Notes: generated from the sequence alone by a model not told the origin. A DNA stretch of 49,762 nt from SIG480 sp045649265 (GCA_045649265.1 JAZRPO010000075.1:1-49762); one strand, 5' to 3'; numbered from the stretch's first letter, positions 33,355 through 42,254 are shown. Translations and numbers: made by a program.

Positions 33355-33723
33355 TTACTTCTTCTTATTCGCAATCGTCCTCTTCGGACCTTTGCGTGTT
33401 CTTGCGTTTGTCTTTGAGCGCTGTCCGCGAACCGGAAGGCTCTTTCTGTGTCTGATGCCGCGATAGGAGCCAATCTCTATGAGACGCTTGATGTCAAGAG
33501 CATTCTCTCTGCGAAGGTCACCTTCTACAGTGAATGTCTTGCCGATGTAATCACGAAGCTTAACTTCGTCTTCCTCGGTAAGATCCTTGACGCGTGTGTC
33601 AGGATTTACTCCCGTTGCAGCAAGTATCTGGTTTGAACGCTTTCTTCCGATACCGAAAATGTAAGTGAGGCCGATTTCGACTCTCTTTTCTCTCGGAAGG
33701 TCAACTCCGGCTATACGTGCCAT
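33355..33723 (-). CDS. rpsM: 30S ribosomal protein S13
   Basis: A 122-residue head protein that contacts the 50S subunit and P-site tRNA. The N-terminus MARIAGVDLPREKRVEI and the basic C-terminus with RGIRHRKSLPVRGQRSKTNA are standard. AGGTATG-type ribosome binding site present. It lies 34 bp after rpmJ. Confidence 0.97.
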   Translation of the reverse strand: MARIAGVDLPREKRVEIGLTYIFGIGRKRSNQILAATGVNPDTRVKDLTEEDEVKLRDYIGKTFTVEGDLRRENALDIKRLIEIGSYRGIRHRKSLPVRGQRSKTNARTRKGPKRTIANKKK

Positions 33724-33757
33724 TTAACATACCTCCAATTTTGTATGTGGGTTTTGA

Positions 33758-33871
33758 TTAACCCTGCTTTTGCTTATGCTTTGGATTGTCACAAATAACC
33801 ATTACGCGGCCTTTGCGGCGAATGATTTTGCACTTTTCACAAATAGGCTTTACCGACGGTCTAACTTTCAT
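33758..33871 (-). CDS. rpmJ: 50S ribosomal protein L36, zinc-binding form
   Basis: A 37-residue protein, MKVRPSVKPICEKCKIIRRK through to the end NPKHKQKQG, with the zinc ligands C11, C14, C27 and H32 (CxxC ... CDNPKH). This zinc-dependent form is replaced by a zinc-free paralogue in some bacteria under zinc limitation. Its place between infA and rpsM is standard. GGAG precedes the ATG. Confidence 0.95.
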   Translation of the reverse strand: MKVRPSVKPICEKCKIIRRKGRVMVICDNPKHKQKQG

Positions 33872-33960
33872 AATCGTAAAAAGCTCCATTTCTCCGGCAA
33901 TTTTCTTAATTGCACCCTGACGTCGTCTTTGCCGGTATCCGACGCGGATTTTTTATGCAT

Positions 33961-34179
33961 TTACTTTGAACGCCATGTGATGCGTCCACGTGTCAAATCA
34001 TACGGTGACATCTGCACCGTTACCTTATCCCCGGGAAGAATTCGAATGAAGTTCATCCGAAGCTTTCCTGAGATATGAGCCAAAATCTTGTGCCCGTTCC
34101 CGATGTCCACCTGGAACATCGCATTAGGCAGCGCCTCTATGACGGTACCTTCGAGCTCGATTACGTCATCTTTAGCCAA
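33961..34179 (-). CDS. infA: Translation initiation factor IF-1
   Basis: A 72-residue OB-fold factor that occupies the ribosomal A site during initiation: DVIELEGTVIEALPNAMFQV and DKVTVQMSPYDLTRGRITWR are the family hallmarks. Its start overlaps the end of the KOW-domain gene by 8 nt. Confidence 0.97.
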   Translation of the reverse strand: MAKDDVIELEGTVIEALPNAMFQVDIGNGHKILAHISGKLRMNFIRILPGDKVTVQMSPYDLTRGRITWRSK

Positions 34180-34471
34180 GCAAATTACCTCCCTCTGCTT
34201 GTAAGTGCATCTCGGAAAAATCCAATAATGCTTTGCGCATCTCGCTGTTTAATACCTTTTCACCTGAACAGAGCTTCTGCGAAACGCGCGACTCGCAGTC
34301 TGATATAACAACCTTCACGTGTTTGCGCTTTTTCTTCTTTGCGGATTCTATCCTCCGAAGACGCCCGTCAGCAAGGTACACGAAGTTTTCTTCGGTTTTT
34401 AATACGTAGAACAGTCGCTCCTTGTCGCGACCTGCAAGAGAAATAACTATATGTCCAACATCTGCTTCCAT
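34172..34471 (-). CDS. KOW-domain RNA-binding protein (L14e-like)
   Basis: A 99-residue protein whose N-terminal part (DVGHIVISLAGRDKERLFYV) matches the KOW/SH3-like RNA-binding motif of the archaeal-type L14e family, followed by the basic stretch KKKKRKH and a helical C-terminus. Small proteins like this are found between map and infA in many Clostridia; a ribosome-associated role is likely from context but not shown. It overlaps infA by 8 nt and begins 19 bp after map. Confidence 0.82.
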   Translation of the reverse strand: MEADVGHIVISLAGRDKERLFYVLKTEENFVYLADGRLRRIESAKKKKRKHVKVVISDCESRVSQKLCSGEKVLNSEMRKALLDFSEMHLQAEGGNLLG

Positions 34472-34490
34472 TTTTTATTTCCTCTACTTG

Positions 34491-35243
34491 TCATTCACTT
34501 TCCAAGGTTAATATTTCGGGACCGTTCTCTGTTATTAATACCGAGTTTTCATAATGTGCAGACAGCTTTCCATCCCGTGTCTTAACGGTCCAGCCGTCGC
34601 TTAATTCTTTGACGGTATAAACGCCCTGATTTACCATGGGCTCAACGGCTATAGTCATTCCGCTGACAAGCCGCGCCCCGACACCCGGATTGCCGAAATT
34701 CGGCACCTCAGGCTCCTCATGAAGCTTCGACCCTACACCGTGTCCAACATACTTCCGAACTACGGAAAACCCGTTTTTCTCGACATAGCTCTGAATTGCA
34801 TGAGAAATGTCAGAGATTCTGTTGCCTACAAGAGCGTATTTCATACCCTCATAGAAGCTCTGCCGGGTTACATCTATAAGCCGTTGCGCTTCTTTATCTA
34901 TCTTCCCCACCGGGAAGGTGTTGGCACAATCGCCGATGTATCCCTGATAAGTCGCTCCTACATCTATTTTTACCAGGTCTCCCTCGCAAATCGAGCGAGT
35001 TCCCGGTATACCGTGAATTACCTCGTCGTTTATCGAAATACAAGCTGCACCGGGAAAGCCGGCATATCCAAGAAAGCTCGGATATGCTCCCTCTTTCTCA
35101 ATCGACTGTTTAATTATTTCGTTAAGCTCGCCTGTTGTAATTCCCGGCGCTACTGCACGGCCGGCAGCAGCAAGAGCGTTTGCCGCTATGCGACCTGCAC
35201 AGCGCATAAGCTCTATTTCTCTTTTTGATTTAATCTGTATCAT
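34491..35243 (-). CDS. map: Methionine aminopeptidase, type I
   Basis: A 250-residue metallopeptidase that removes the initiator Met of new proteins. Metal-ligand motifs are DVGATYQGYIGDCANTF (two Asp), YVGHGVGSKLHEEPEV (His) and IAVEPMVNQG (Glu). Length fits the type Ia short form without an SH3-binding zinc domain. Located between adk and the KOW gene, the usual order. Confidence 0.97.
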   Translation of the reverse strand: MIQIKSKREIELMRCAGRIAANALAAAGRAVAPGITTGELNEIIKQSIEKEGAYPSFLGYAGFPGAACISINDEVIHGIPGTRSICEGDLVKIDVGATYQGYIGDCANTFPVGKIDKEAQRLIDVTRQSFYEGMKYALVGNRISDISHAIQSYVEKNGFSVVRKYVGHGVGSKLHEEPEVPNFGNPGVGARLVSGMTIAVEPMVNQGVYTVKELSDGWTVKTRDGKLSAHYENSVLITENGPEILTLESE

Positions 35244-35303
35244 AAGCTCTTTCCTCCGGTTACTGTAAAAGACAGAACATTTGAAGTCAAAACCTTATAC
35301 ATT

Positions 35304-35936
35304 TTATGTCCTCAAGGCCTCAAAAACATGTCGGGTCGTGTCGGCTATGCTGTCGCAACCTTTAACGCTTTTAAGGATTCCTTTTGACTGATAAAACGCA
35401 ACCAACGGTTCGGTCTGCTTATGATATACCAAAAGTCTGTCGCGAACTGTTTCAGGTGCGTCATCTGCTCGAAGAACTAAGTTCCCTCCGCAAGAATCGC
35501 AAACGCCGTCTTTGTTCGGTTTTTTGTGAACCGTGTGATATGACGCTCCGCAGCTTTCGCATACCCTGCGACCACTCATACGTTTCTCTATTTCCGAATC
35601 ATCGACTTCGATTGAGATGACTGTATCAATTTTAACACCCATCTCATCAAGAGCCTCGGCTTGAGCAACTGTCCTCGGCATACCGTCAAGAATAAAACCA
35701 TTCTTGCATTCGTCCGATAAAAGCCGCTCTGATACAATTCTTACAACAACTTCATCAGGAACAAGATTTCCCGCATCTATAAATGACTTTGCCATCAATC
35801 CGAGCTCAGTCTTGTTCTTGATTGCTTCCCTTAAAATATTTCCTGTGGAAATAGTCGGGATATTGAGCTTCTTGCAAAGAAACTCTGCCTGAGTTCCTTT
35901 GCCGGCGCCCGGAGCGCCAAGAAGAATAAGCTTCAT
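35304..35936 (-). CDS. adk: Adenylate kinase, zinc-lid form
   Basis: A 210-residue enzyme interconverting ATP, AMP and ADP. The P-loop is LGAPGAGKGTQ (5-15), the AMP site shows ISTGNILRE, and the LID has four Cys in CESC ... CDSC, a structural zinc site typical of Gram-positive adenylate kinases. It is 15 bp after secY. Confidence 0.97.
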   Translation of the reverse strand: MKLILLGAPGAGKGTQAEFLCKKLNIPTISTGNILREAIKNKTELGLMAKSFIDAGNLVPDEVVVRIVSERLLSDECKNGFILDGMPRTVAQAEALDEMGVKIDTVISIEVDDSEIEKRMSGRRVCESCGASYHTVHKKPNKDGVCDSCGGNLVLRADDAPETVRDRLLVYHKQTEPLVAFYQSKGILKSVKGCDSIADTTRHVFEALRT

Positions 35937-35951
35937 TAGGAAAAGCCCCTC

Positions 35952-37250
35952 CTATTCAAGAAAACCCTTATAGTTTCTCATCATAAGCTGAGATTCAAGC
36001 TGCTTTACAGTTTCAAGTGCAACACCTACAACGATGAGTACCGAAGTACCTCCGATTGAGAGGTTAACGCCCGGTGTGAAGTTTCCGACTACAATCGGAA
36101 GAACTGCAATAACGCCGAGGAAGAATGCACCAAACAGAGTAATCTTGCTTATAACCTTTGAAATGAAGTCGGCAGTCGGCTTACCCGGACGGAATCCAGG
36201 AATGAAACCACCGTTATTCTTAAGGTTGTTTGCAATTTCTGTCGGATTATACTGAATAGCTGTGTAGAAATAGCTGAATGCTACGATGAGAATGAGATAG
36301 ATGACAGCATACGGCCAAGTATTCGGAGCAAAAACCTTTTCAAGCATAAACTGCCAGAATTTGTTTCTGTTCGGGAAAAATGCAGCGATCGTTGCCGGGA
36401 ATGTCGCAATGCTTGATGCAAAGATGATAGGCATAACGCCTGACATATTTACTTTAATCGGCAAGTGTGTGCTGCGTCCGCCGTACATCTTACGGCCTAC
36501 TACGCGCTTTGCATACTGGATGGAGAGTCTGCGCTCTGCACTATCAAAGAAAATAATGAAGGCGATTACTGCAAGGAATACTACGATAATTGCAGCGATT
36601 CCATACCACTGAAGGTTTGCGTAGTTACCGATAAGAGACTGAATCGCAGGATAAACACGTGAAATAATGCTTACGAAAAGAATCATTGATATTCCGTTTC
36701 CGATTCCACGTTCTGTAATCTGCTCACCAAGCCACATTATAAACGCTGAACCTGCTGTAAATGTTGCAATGATTGAAATTGCAACCAATGTTCCGTTCAA
36801 GCCCTGAGTGTCGATAAAGCTTGTACCTGTACCGGCACCGTTTTTGAGCAATGAATAGTAAGCAAAGCCCTGAATAAGTGCGATTACTACTGTGACATAG
36901 CGAGTGATTGATGCGATTTTCTTTCTGCCCTCTTCGCCACCCTCTTTTGAGAGGCGTTCAAGAGCAGGAATTGCAACTGATAAAAGCTGCATGATAATTG
37001 ATGCATTGATATATGGCTGAATGGACAGCGCAAATATCTTAGCTTGTTCGAAAGCACCACCGGACATAACATTCATAAATCCGAAAATCGTATTGCCATA
37101 AGCATCAAAGAGATCGCTTAAAAGCGCGGAATTAATGAACGGTACCGGGATAGCTGAGCCAAGTCTAAAAATAAACAGACAGAAAAGCGTGAATAAAATC
37201 TTACTGCGAAGCTCGGGTACTTTCCATGCGTTCTTAATTGTAGTAAACAA
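35952..37250 (-). CDS. secY: Protein translocase subunit SecY
   Basis: A 432-residue channel protein with ten membrane segments. The N-terminus FTTIKNAWKVPELRSKILFT and the motifs MWLGEQITERGIGNGIS and GGFIPGFRPGKPT are standard. It uses a TTG start at 37250 that directly follows the rplO stop; GAGGTGG inside the end of rplO serves as ribosome binding site, so SecY output is tied to L15 translation. Confidence 0.97.
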   Translation of the reverse strand: MFTTIKNAWKVPELRSKILFTLFCLFIFRLGSAIPVPFINSALLSDLFDAYGNTIFGFMNVMSGGAFEQAKIFALSIQPYINASIIMQLLSVAIPALERLSKEGGEEGRKKIASITRYVTVVIALIQGFAYYSLLKNGAGTGTSFIDTQGLNGTLVAISIIATFTAGSAFIMWLGEQITERGIGNGISMILFVSIISRVYPAIQSLIGNYANLQWYGIAAIIVVFLAVIAFIIFFDSAERRLSIQYAKRVVGRKMYGGRSTHLPIKVNMSGVMPIIFASSIATFPATIAAFFPNRNKFWQFMLEKVFAPNTWPYAVIYLILIVAFSYFYTAIQYNPTEIANNLKNNGGFIPGFRPGKPTADFISKVISKITLFGAFFLGVIAVLPIVVGNFTPGVNLSIGGTSVLIVVGVALETVKQLESQLMMRNYKGFLE

Positions 37251-37691
37251 TTAGACCACCTCGACCTTCCCTCCGGCGGCTTCAATCTTTGCCTTTGCCG
37301 ATTCGGAGAAAGCATTAGCTTTTACTGTAAGCTTCTTTGTGAGATCACCGTTTCCGAGAACACGGAGACCGTCTTCTGCCTTACGGACAATCTTCTTATC
37401 GAGAAGCTCTTCGACACCTATAACGGCATCATTGTCAAATGCGTTAAGAGCATCGACATTAACTATTGCGTACTTCTTTGCAAAGATGTTATTAAAACCA
37501 CGTTTTGGGAGACGTCTGGTGATAGGCATCTGACCGCCTTCAAAACCGATACGGACACCGCCGCCGGATCTTGCGTTCTGACCCTTATGACCTTTTCCCG
37601 CTGTTTTGCCATTGCCCGAGCCGGGACCCCTGCCTTTACGCTTAACGTCACTGACAGAGCCTGCTGCGGGAGATAATTCGTGCAGTTTCAT
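37251..37691 (-). CDS. rplO: 50S ribosomal protein L15
   Basis: A 146-residue protein with the Gly-rich N-terminal extension (RKGRGPGSGNGKTAGKGHKG) that threads into 23S rRNA and the block GFEGGQMPITRRLPKRGFNN. It is a late-assembly 50S protein. It begins 15 bp after rpmD and its stop abuts the secY start. Confidence 0.97.
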   Translation of the reverse strand: MKLHELSPAAGSVSDVKRKGRGPGSGNGKTAGKGHKGQNARSGGGVRIGFEGGQMPITRRLPKRGFNNIFAKKYAIVNVDALNAFDNDAVIGVEELLDKKIVRKAEDGLRVLGNGDLTKKLTVKANAFSESAKAKIEAAGGKVEVV

Positions 37692-37706
37692 AGCTACACC
37701 TCCCTA

Positions 37707-37886
37707 TTAAACTTCTTCTACCTTGACAAGATAAGAAATCTGAGCTATCTTGCCGCGAGTCTGCGCATTGTCAGGCTGCACTGTAACGTTATTGACCTTT
37801 TTAAGGCCAAGCGATTTGGCGGTGGCAATGTGCTTTTCAATTCTGCCAACCAAGCTTTTGGTGAGCGTTATTTTAAGTTGAGACAC
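37707..37886 (-). CDS. rpmD: 50S ribosomal protein L30
   Basis: A 59-residue protein starting with GTG (7 nt after GGAGGG): SQLKITLTKSLVGRIEKHIA, then SLGLKKVNNVTVQPDNAQTR and GKIAQISYLVKVEEV. This is the complete L30 fold and it sits in its expected place between rpsE and rplO. Confidence 0.95.
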   Translation of the reverse strand: MSQLKITLTKSLVGRIEKHIATAKSLGLKKVNNVTVQPDNAQTRGKIAQISYLVKVEEV

Positions 37887-37907
37887 TACTTTGCCCTCCT
37901 ACTAATC

Positions 37908-38405
37908 CTAAATTTCAGAAACTTCTTTTCCGCGAAGTACTGCAACTTCCTCCGCAACACGAAGAGATTTAAGACCCTCCATGGTAGCAGTTACAACGTT
38001 CTGCGGATTATTGGAACGAAGGCACTTCGTACGAATATCACGAATACCTGCAACCTCTAAAACCGCACGAACAGGACCGCCGGCGATAACGCCGGTACCA
38101 GGAGCTGCCGGCTTAAGAAGCACTTTACCTGCACCAAAGACACCAATGACTTCGTGCGGAATTGTTGTGCCCAAAAGCGCGATTTTTACCAGGTTCTTTT
38201 TTGCGTCCTCAATACCCTTACGGATTGCATCCGGAACTTCAGCTGCTTTGCCAAGTCCGAATCCGACAGTACCCTTGCCGTCACCGACGACTACGAGCGC
38301 TGCAAACTTAAAGATACGACCACCCTTAACGGTTTTCGATACTCGGTTAAGAGATACGACTCTTTCCTGAAACTCATCGTTTCTTTCTTCAAATCTTCCT
38401 GCCAT
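37908..38405 (-). CDS. rpsE: 30S ribosomal protein S5
   Basis: A 165-residue decoding-fidelity protein. The double-stranded RNA-binding N-terminal domain shows ERVVSLNRVSKTVKGGRIF and GDGKGTVGFGLGKAAEVPDA; the C-terminal domain carries PAAPGTGVIAGGPVRAVLE. Twenty-one bp after rplR. Confidence 0.97.
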   Translation of the reverse strand: MAGRFEERNDEFQERVVSLNRVSKTVKGGRIFKFAALVVVGDGKGTVGFGLGKAAEVPDAIRKGIEDAKKNLVKIALLGTTIPHEVIGVFGAGKVLLKPAAPGTGVIAGGPVRAVLEVAGIRDIRTKCLRSNNPQNVVTATMEGLKSLRVAEEVAVLRGKEVSEI

Positions 38406-38426
38406 AAAAATCTTACCTCCTCCCGA

Positions 38427-38786
38427 TTAAAACTGAAGTCCGCCCTCGCGAGCGCCTTCTGCAAGTTCTTTAACACGTCCGTGGTAAACATAACCGCCAC
38501 GGTCAAAAACTACTTCAGTTATGCCTTTTGCCTTTGCTCTTTCGGCAATCATTGCGCCGACCTTTTTAGCAGCTTCTTTATTGCCGCCGTTGCCCTCAAA
38601 ACCCTTTTCAACAGAGCTTGCTGATACAAGAGTGTTACCTGTTGTATCGTCGATAATCTGAGCATAGATGTTCGACAAGCTACGGAAAACGTTAAGGCGA
38701 GGACGCTCGGCTGTTCCGCTTATCTTCGCGCGAACTCTCTTGTGGCGAATCAAGCGCTTTTTGTTTGAATCAACTTTTGATACCAT
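38427..38786 (-). CDS. rplR: 50S ribosomal protein L18
   Basis: A 119-residue 5S rRNA-binding protein: RHKRVRAKISGTAERPRLNV at the N-terminus, VFDRGGYVYHGRVKELAEGA near the end. It forms the central protuberance with L5. Confidence 0.97.
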   Translation of the reverse strand: MVSKVDSNKKRLIRHKRVRAKISGTAERPRLNVFRSLSNIYAQIIDDTTGNTLVSASSVEKGFEGNGGNKEAAKKVGAMIAERAKAKGITEVVFDRGGYVYHGRVKELAEGAREGGLQF

Positions 38787-38802
38787 TTAAGCGCACCTCT
38801 CT

Positions 38803-39351
38803 TTACTTCTTCTTGCCGCCGGCTTTGCCTTCCTTGCGGCGAATAACCTCATCAACATACTTGATACCCTTGCCCTTGTACGGTTCCGGCGGTCTCTTCT
38901 CGCGGATTTCCGCTGCGATCTGGCCGACAACCTGCTTGTCAGCACCGCTGACAATAATCTTGTTTGGGTTGGGAGCTTCAAGTGTGATTCCCGGGATTTC
39001 GTCAATGAATACCTGATGTGAATAACCGAGATTCATAACGAGCTGCTTACCCTGCTTTGCAACACGGTAACCTACGCCGTTAACATCAAGCTCCTTGCTG
39101 TATCCTTCGGTTACACCTATAACCATATTGTTAATAAGGCTTCTTGTGAGACCGTGGAGGCTTTTATGCTCCTTTGTCTCACTGGGACGCGCAACCTTTA
39201 CCTCACTGCCCTCCACGGTAATAACCATATCTGCGTGCAGATTCTGGGTAAGAGTTCCCTTAGGTCCCTTAACTGTAACTTCATTACCATTACCTACAGT
39301 AACTGTAACTCCTGCAGGAATTGCTATGGGTGATCTTCCTATACGTGACAT
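38803..39351 (-). CDS. rplF: 50S ribosomal protein L6
   Basis: A 182-residue protein with two related domains and the signature PPEPYKGKGIKYVDEVIRRK near the C-terminus, followed by a basic KKK tail. It sits at the base of the GTPase-associated region. Confidence 0.97.
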   Translation of the reverse strand: MSRIGRSPIAIPAGVTVTVGNGNEVTVKGPKGTLTQNLHADMVITVEGSEVKVARPSETKEHKSLHGLTRSLINNMVIGVTEGYSKELDVNGVGYRVAKQGKQLVMNLGYSHQVFIDEIPGITLEAPNPNKIIVSGADKQVVGQIAAEIREKRPPEPYKGKGIKYVDEVIRRKEGKAGGKKK

Positions 39352-39365
39352 TATTCGGTTCCTCC

Positions 39366-39761
39366 TTACCAGATAAATGCAAGGACTTCACCGCCGATGT
39401 TTGCGGCTCTTGCCTTCTTGTCCGTCATAACGCCCTTGGAAGTTGAAATGATTGCAATGCCGAGTCCTTTGAGAACACGGGGCAAATCCTCAGCTCCGAC
39501 GTAGACGCGAAGTCCGGGCTTGGAGACACGACGAAGACCTTTGATAACCTGCTCTTTATCGTTGTACTTAAGAGTTATCTTAATTGTACCCTGTCCGCCA
39601 TCCGGAATAACTTGATAGTTTTTGATATAGCCTTCGTCGAGAAGAATCTCGGCAATAGCCTTCTTCATGTTAGACGCGGGAACATCAACACTTACATGAC
39701 GCGCCGCGTTAGCATTTCTGATGCGGGTTAACATATCCGCGATAGGATCTGTTATTTGCAT
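39366..39761 (-). CDS. rpsH: 30S ribosomal protein S8
   Basis: A 131-residue protein: ITDPIADMLTRIRNANAARH at the start and ISTSKGVMTDKKARAANIGG at the end. The ATG at 39761 lies 8 nt after GGAGG; the frame extends further upstream but that segment includes the binding site itself. S8 is a key central-domain assembly protein and the spc operon autoregulator in E. coli. Confidence 0.97.
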   Translation of the reverse strand: MQITDPIADMLTRIRNANAARHVSVDVPASNMKKAIAEILLDEGYIKNYQVIPDGGQGTIKITLKYNDKEQVIKGLRRVSKPGLRVYVGAEDLPRVLKGLGIAIISTSKGVMTDKKARAANIGGEVLAFIW

Positions 39762-39842
39762 TTGTCTTACCTCCTTTAGAGAAGTCAAAATTATAATCCG
39801 AGCTATGTTTTAGCCCTTTATTTGTTTGTGCTGTTTGTTATC

Positions 39843-40028
39843 TTACCAGCTGGCCTTCTTAACGCCCGGAATCTGACCCTTGTATGCAAGCTCTCTAAAG
39901 CAGATACGGCAAATACCGAAATCACGGAGATATGCGTGCGGTCTGCCGCAGATCTTGCATCTGTTGTAATAACGGGTAGAGAATTTGGGCTCATTCTGCT
40001 GTTTAAGAATCATTGCTTTCTTTGCCAT
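39843..40028 (-). CDS. rpsZ: 30S ribosomal protein S14, type Z (zinc-binding)
   Basis: A 61-residue short S14 with the zinc motif CKIC ... CRIC (RCKICGRPHAYLRDFGICRI). The Z type is the zinc-containing form; a zinc-free longer paralogue may be elsewhere. Eighty-one bp of spacer separates it from rpsH and 14 bp from rplE. Confidence 0.97.
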   Translation of the reverse strand: MAKKAMILKQQNEPKFSTRYYNRCKICGRPHAYLRDFGICRICFRELAYKGQIPGVKKASW

Positions 40029-40042
40029 AAGTCCTTACCCTC

Positions 40043-40585
40043 CTAATTCTTGGCGAACGGAGCGCCGATGAGCGAAAGGAGCTCACGTGCTTCTTCGTCT
40101 GTCTTTGCGGTTGTACATATTACTATGTCCATACCGCGGATCTTGTCGATTTTGTCATACTCAATTTCCGGGAAAATGAGCTGCTCTTTCAGACCAAGAG
40201 CATAGTTGCCGCGACCGTCAAATGCATTCGGATTGATACCTCTGAAATCGCGAACACGCGGAAGTGCTACGTTGATAAGTCTGTCAAGGAACTCCCACAT
40301 ACGGTCTGCGCGGAGAGTAACCTTTGCACCTATCGGCATACCTTCACGAACTTTAAAGTTAGCAACTGACTTCCTTGCCTTTGTAACAACCGCCTTTTGA
40401 CCTGTGATTGCAGAAATATCAGCAAGAACAGCATCAAGGACTTTTGCATTGTCACGAGCTTCACCGCAGCCTACGTTGACAATAATCTTGTCAATCTTCG
40501 GAATCTGCATCGGGCTCTTGTAGGAGAATTTCTTCATAAGAGCCGGAGCAACAGAAGCCTTGTATAAATCGTGTAATCTTGACAT
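40043..40585 (-). CDS. rplE: 50S ribosomal protein L5
   Basis: A 180-residue 5S rRNA-binding protein. KIDKIIVNVGCGEARDNAKV and RDFRGINPNAFDGRGNYALG are the family signatures; the latter region contacts P-site tRNA. Confidence 0.97.
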   Translation of the reverse strand: MSRLHDLYKASVAPALMKKFSYKSPMQIPKIDKIIVNVGCGEARDNAKVLDAVLADISAITGQKAVVTKARKSVANFKVREGMPIGAKVTLRADRMWEFLDRLINVALPRVRDFRGINPNAFDGRGNYALGLKEQLIFPEIEYDKIDKIRGMDIVICTTAKTDEEARELLSLIGAPFAKN

Positions 40586-40600
40586 CTTACGTCTCCTCTC

Positions 40601-40921
40601 TTATATTGTCTCGCCGCACTTCTTGCAGACAGAGACCTTTGAGCCATCATCAAGGAACTTATGTCCGAGACGTGTTGGCTTATTGCACTTCGGGCAAACA
40701 CGCATAACGTTTGAAACGTCAATTGATGCCTCACGGCGGATAATGCCTGCATCCTTACCGCCACTCTTCTGAGCGCTTACGTGAACGGTAGCCATATTGA
40801 CACCTTCAACAATTACGCGCCCTTTGGTGGGGTTAGCTGACATAACCTTGCCAGACTTGCCCTTATCTTTTCCGGCTAAGACGACTACTGTGTCGCCCTT
40901 CTTAACATTTAAACTATTCAT
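40601..40921 (-). CDS. rplX: 50S ribosomal protein L24
   Basis: A 106-residue assembly initiator with the KOW motif KKGDTVVVLAGKDKGKSGKV at the N-terminus. The C-terminal part has two Cys pairs (CPKC ... CKKC), so a zinc-ribbon form is likely. Confidence 0.96.
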   Translation of the reverse strand: MNSLNVKKGDTVVVLAGKDKGKSGKVMSANPTKGRVIVEGVNMATVHVSAQKSGGKDAGIIRREASIDVSNVMRVCPKCNKPTRLGHKFLDDGSKVSVCKKCGETI

Positions 40922-40937
40922 CTTCTGGATTCCTCCA

Positions 40938-41306
40938 TTAAAGGACTTCCGGCGCGAGCGACAAGATCTTCATGTAATCTTTATCACGAAGTTCTCTTGC
41001 GACCGGGCCAAAAATGCGAGTTCCTCTCGGGTTTTTGTCCTCTTTGATAATAACCGCAGCATTCTCGTCAAATCTGATGTATGTGCCGTCTGCACGACGT
41101 ACGCCCTTAGCAGAACGAACGATTACAGCACGGACAACCTCACCCTTCTTGACAACACCGCCGGGATTTGCTTTACGTACGGAAGCTACTATAACATCAC
41201 CGATGTTACCGTATCTGCGCATGGAGCCACCGAGAACGCGAATGCATTTAATCTCTTTAGCACCTGTGTTATCCGCAACCTTGAGTATGGTTTCCTGCTG
41301 TACCAC
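40938..41306 (-). CDS. rplN: 50S ribosomal protein L14
   Basis: A 122-residue protein: VQQETILKVADNTGAKEIKC and GTRIFGPVARELRDKDYMKI are standard. It lies at the subunit interface next to L19 and is the docking site of the silencing factor RsfS. Confidence 0.97.
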   Translation of the reverse strand: MVQQETILKVADNTGAKEIKCIRVLGGSMRRYGNIGDVIVASVRKANPGGVVKKGEVVRAVIVRSAKGVRRADGTYIRFDENAAVIIKEDKNPRGTRIFGPVARELRDKDYMKILSLAPEVL

Positions 41307-41320
41307 AGTTCCCTACCTCC

Positions 41321-41578
41321 TTACTGTGCTTTCTCGATTATCTCAACAAAACGCCATCTCTTATCTTTTGAAAGCGGACGTGTCTCCATAATCTTGATTT
41401 TATCGCCTATAGCACACTCGTTTTTCTCATCGTGTACTTTAAGCTTCAATGTTCTTTTAATGATTTTTTTATAGAGCGGATGCTGAACTCTGTCTTCGAT
41501 AGCAACGACACATGTCTTATCCATCTTGTCAGAAACAACTTTTCCTACTCGTGTTTTGCGGAAAGCTCTTTCACTCAT
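41321..41578 (-). CDS. rpsQ: 30S ribosomal protein S17
   Basis: An 85-residue OB-fold protein: RKTRVGKVVSDKMDKTCVVA, then EDRVQHPLYKKIIKRTLK and the closing SKDKRWRFVEIIEKAQ. The ATG at 41578 gives the normal length and N-terminus; an in-frame ATG at 41599 would include the GGAGG in the coding sequence. The spacing from GGAGG (12 nt) is somewhat long. Confidence 0.95.
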   Translation of the reverse strand: MSERAFRKTRVGKVVSDKMDKTCVVAIEDRVQHPLYKKIIKRTLKLKVHDEKNECAIGDKIKIMETRPLSKDKRWRFVEIIEKAQ

Positions 41579-41625
41579 TGCTTTTGCAAACCTCCTCATC
41601 TATACCGCGTGCGCGGCTTTTGAAA

Positions 41626-41820
41626 TTACTGAGAGATTTCCTTCTCACGGATAATCGTGTTTATTCGGGCAATATCTCTCTTCACGGCGACAATTTTGAT
41701 CGGGTTTTCCAGCTGATTTGTAGCGTGCTGGAATCTGAGGTTGAAGAGATCCTTCTTGAGCTCTTCAAGCTTTGTGACCATCTCGTCGCGGGACATATCA
41801 CGTATCTCTTTTGCCTTCAT
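41626..41820 (-). CDS. rpmC: 50S ribosomal protein L29
   Basis: A 64-residue two-helix protein at the exit tunnel: KAKEIRDMSRDEMVTKLEEL and DLFNLRFQHATNQLENP. Its start overlaps the rplP stop by 1 nt (TAATG), so translation is coupled. Confidence 0.97.
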   Translation of the reverse strand: MKAKEIRDMSRDEMVTKLEELKKDLFNLRFQHATNQLENPIKIVAVKRDIARINTIIREKEISQ

Positions 41821-42254
41821 TAATTGTCACCACCAGTCTCGAGATTATCGTCTTTCTTTACGAACTTACACTTAACAGGGAGCTTGTGTGATGCAAGACG
41901 AAGTGCCTCGCGAGCAAGCTCCTCAGAAACTCCGCCGATTTCGAACATTACGCGGCCCGGCTTAACAACGGCTACCCAATATTCAGGTGAACCTTTACCG
42001 GAACCCATTCGTGTTTCAGCAGGCTTCTCTGTAACAGGCTTATCAGGAAAAATCTTGATCCAGACCTGTCCGCCACGCTTAATATAACGTGTCATAGCGA
42101 TACGGGCGGCCTCTATCTGATTGCTTTTGATCCATGCCGGCTCAGTAGCCATCAAGCCATACTCACCATATGATACTGTGTTTCCGCGAGTAGCCTTGCC
42201 CTTTACACGGCCGCGGTGTACTCTGCGGTATTTAACTCTCTTAGGCAGTAGCAT
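41820..42254 (-). CDS. rplP: 50S ribosomal protein L16
   Basis: A 144-residue protein at the A-site side of the 50S: MLLPKRVKYRRVHRGRVKGK, GRGKGSPEYWVA-like GSGKGSPEYWVAVVKPGRVM. The start overlaps the rpsC stop by 1 nt and the stop overlaps rpmC. Confidence 0.97.
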   Translation of the reverse strand: MLLPKRVKYRRVHRGRVKGKATRGNTVSYGEYGLMATEPAWIKSNQIEAARIAMTRYIKRGGQVWIKIFPDKPVTEKPAETRMGSGKGSPEYWVAVVKPGRVMFEIGGVSEELAREALRLASHKLPVKCKFVKKDDNLETGGDN

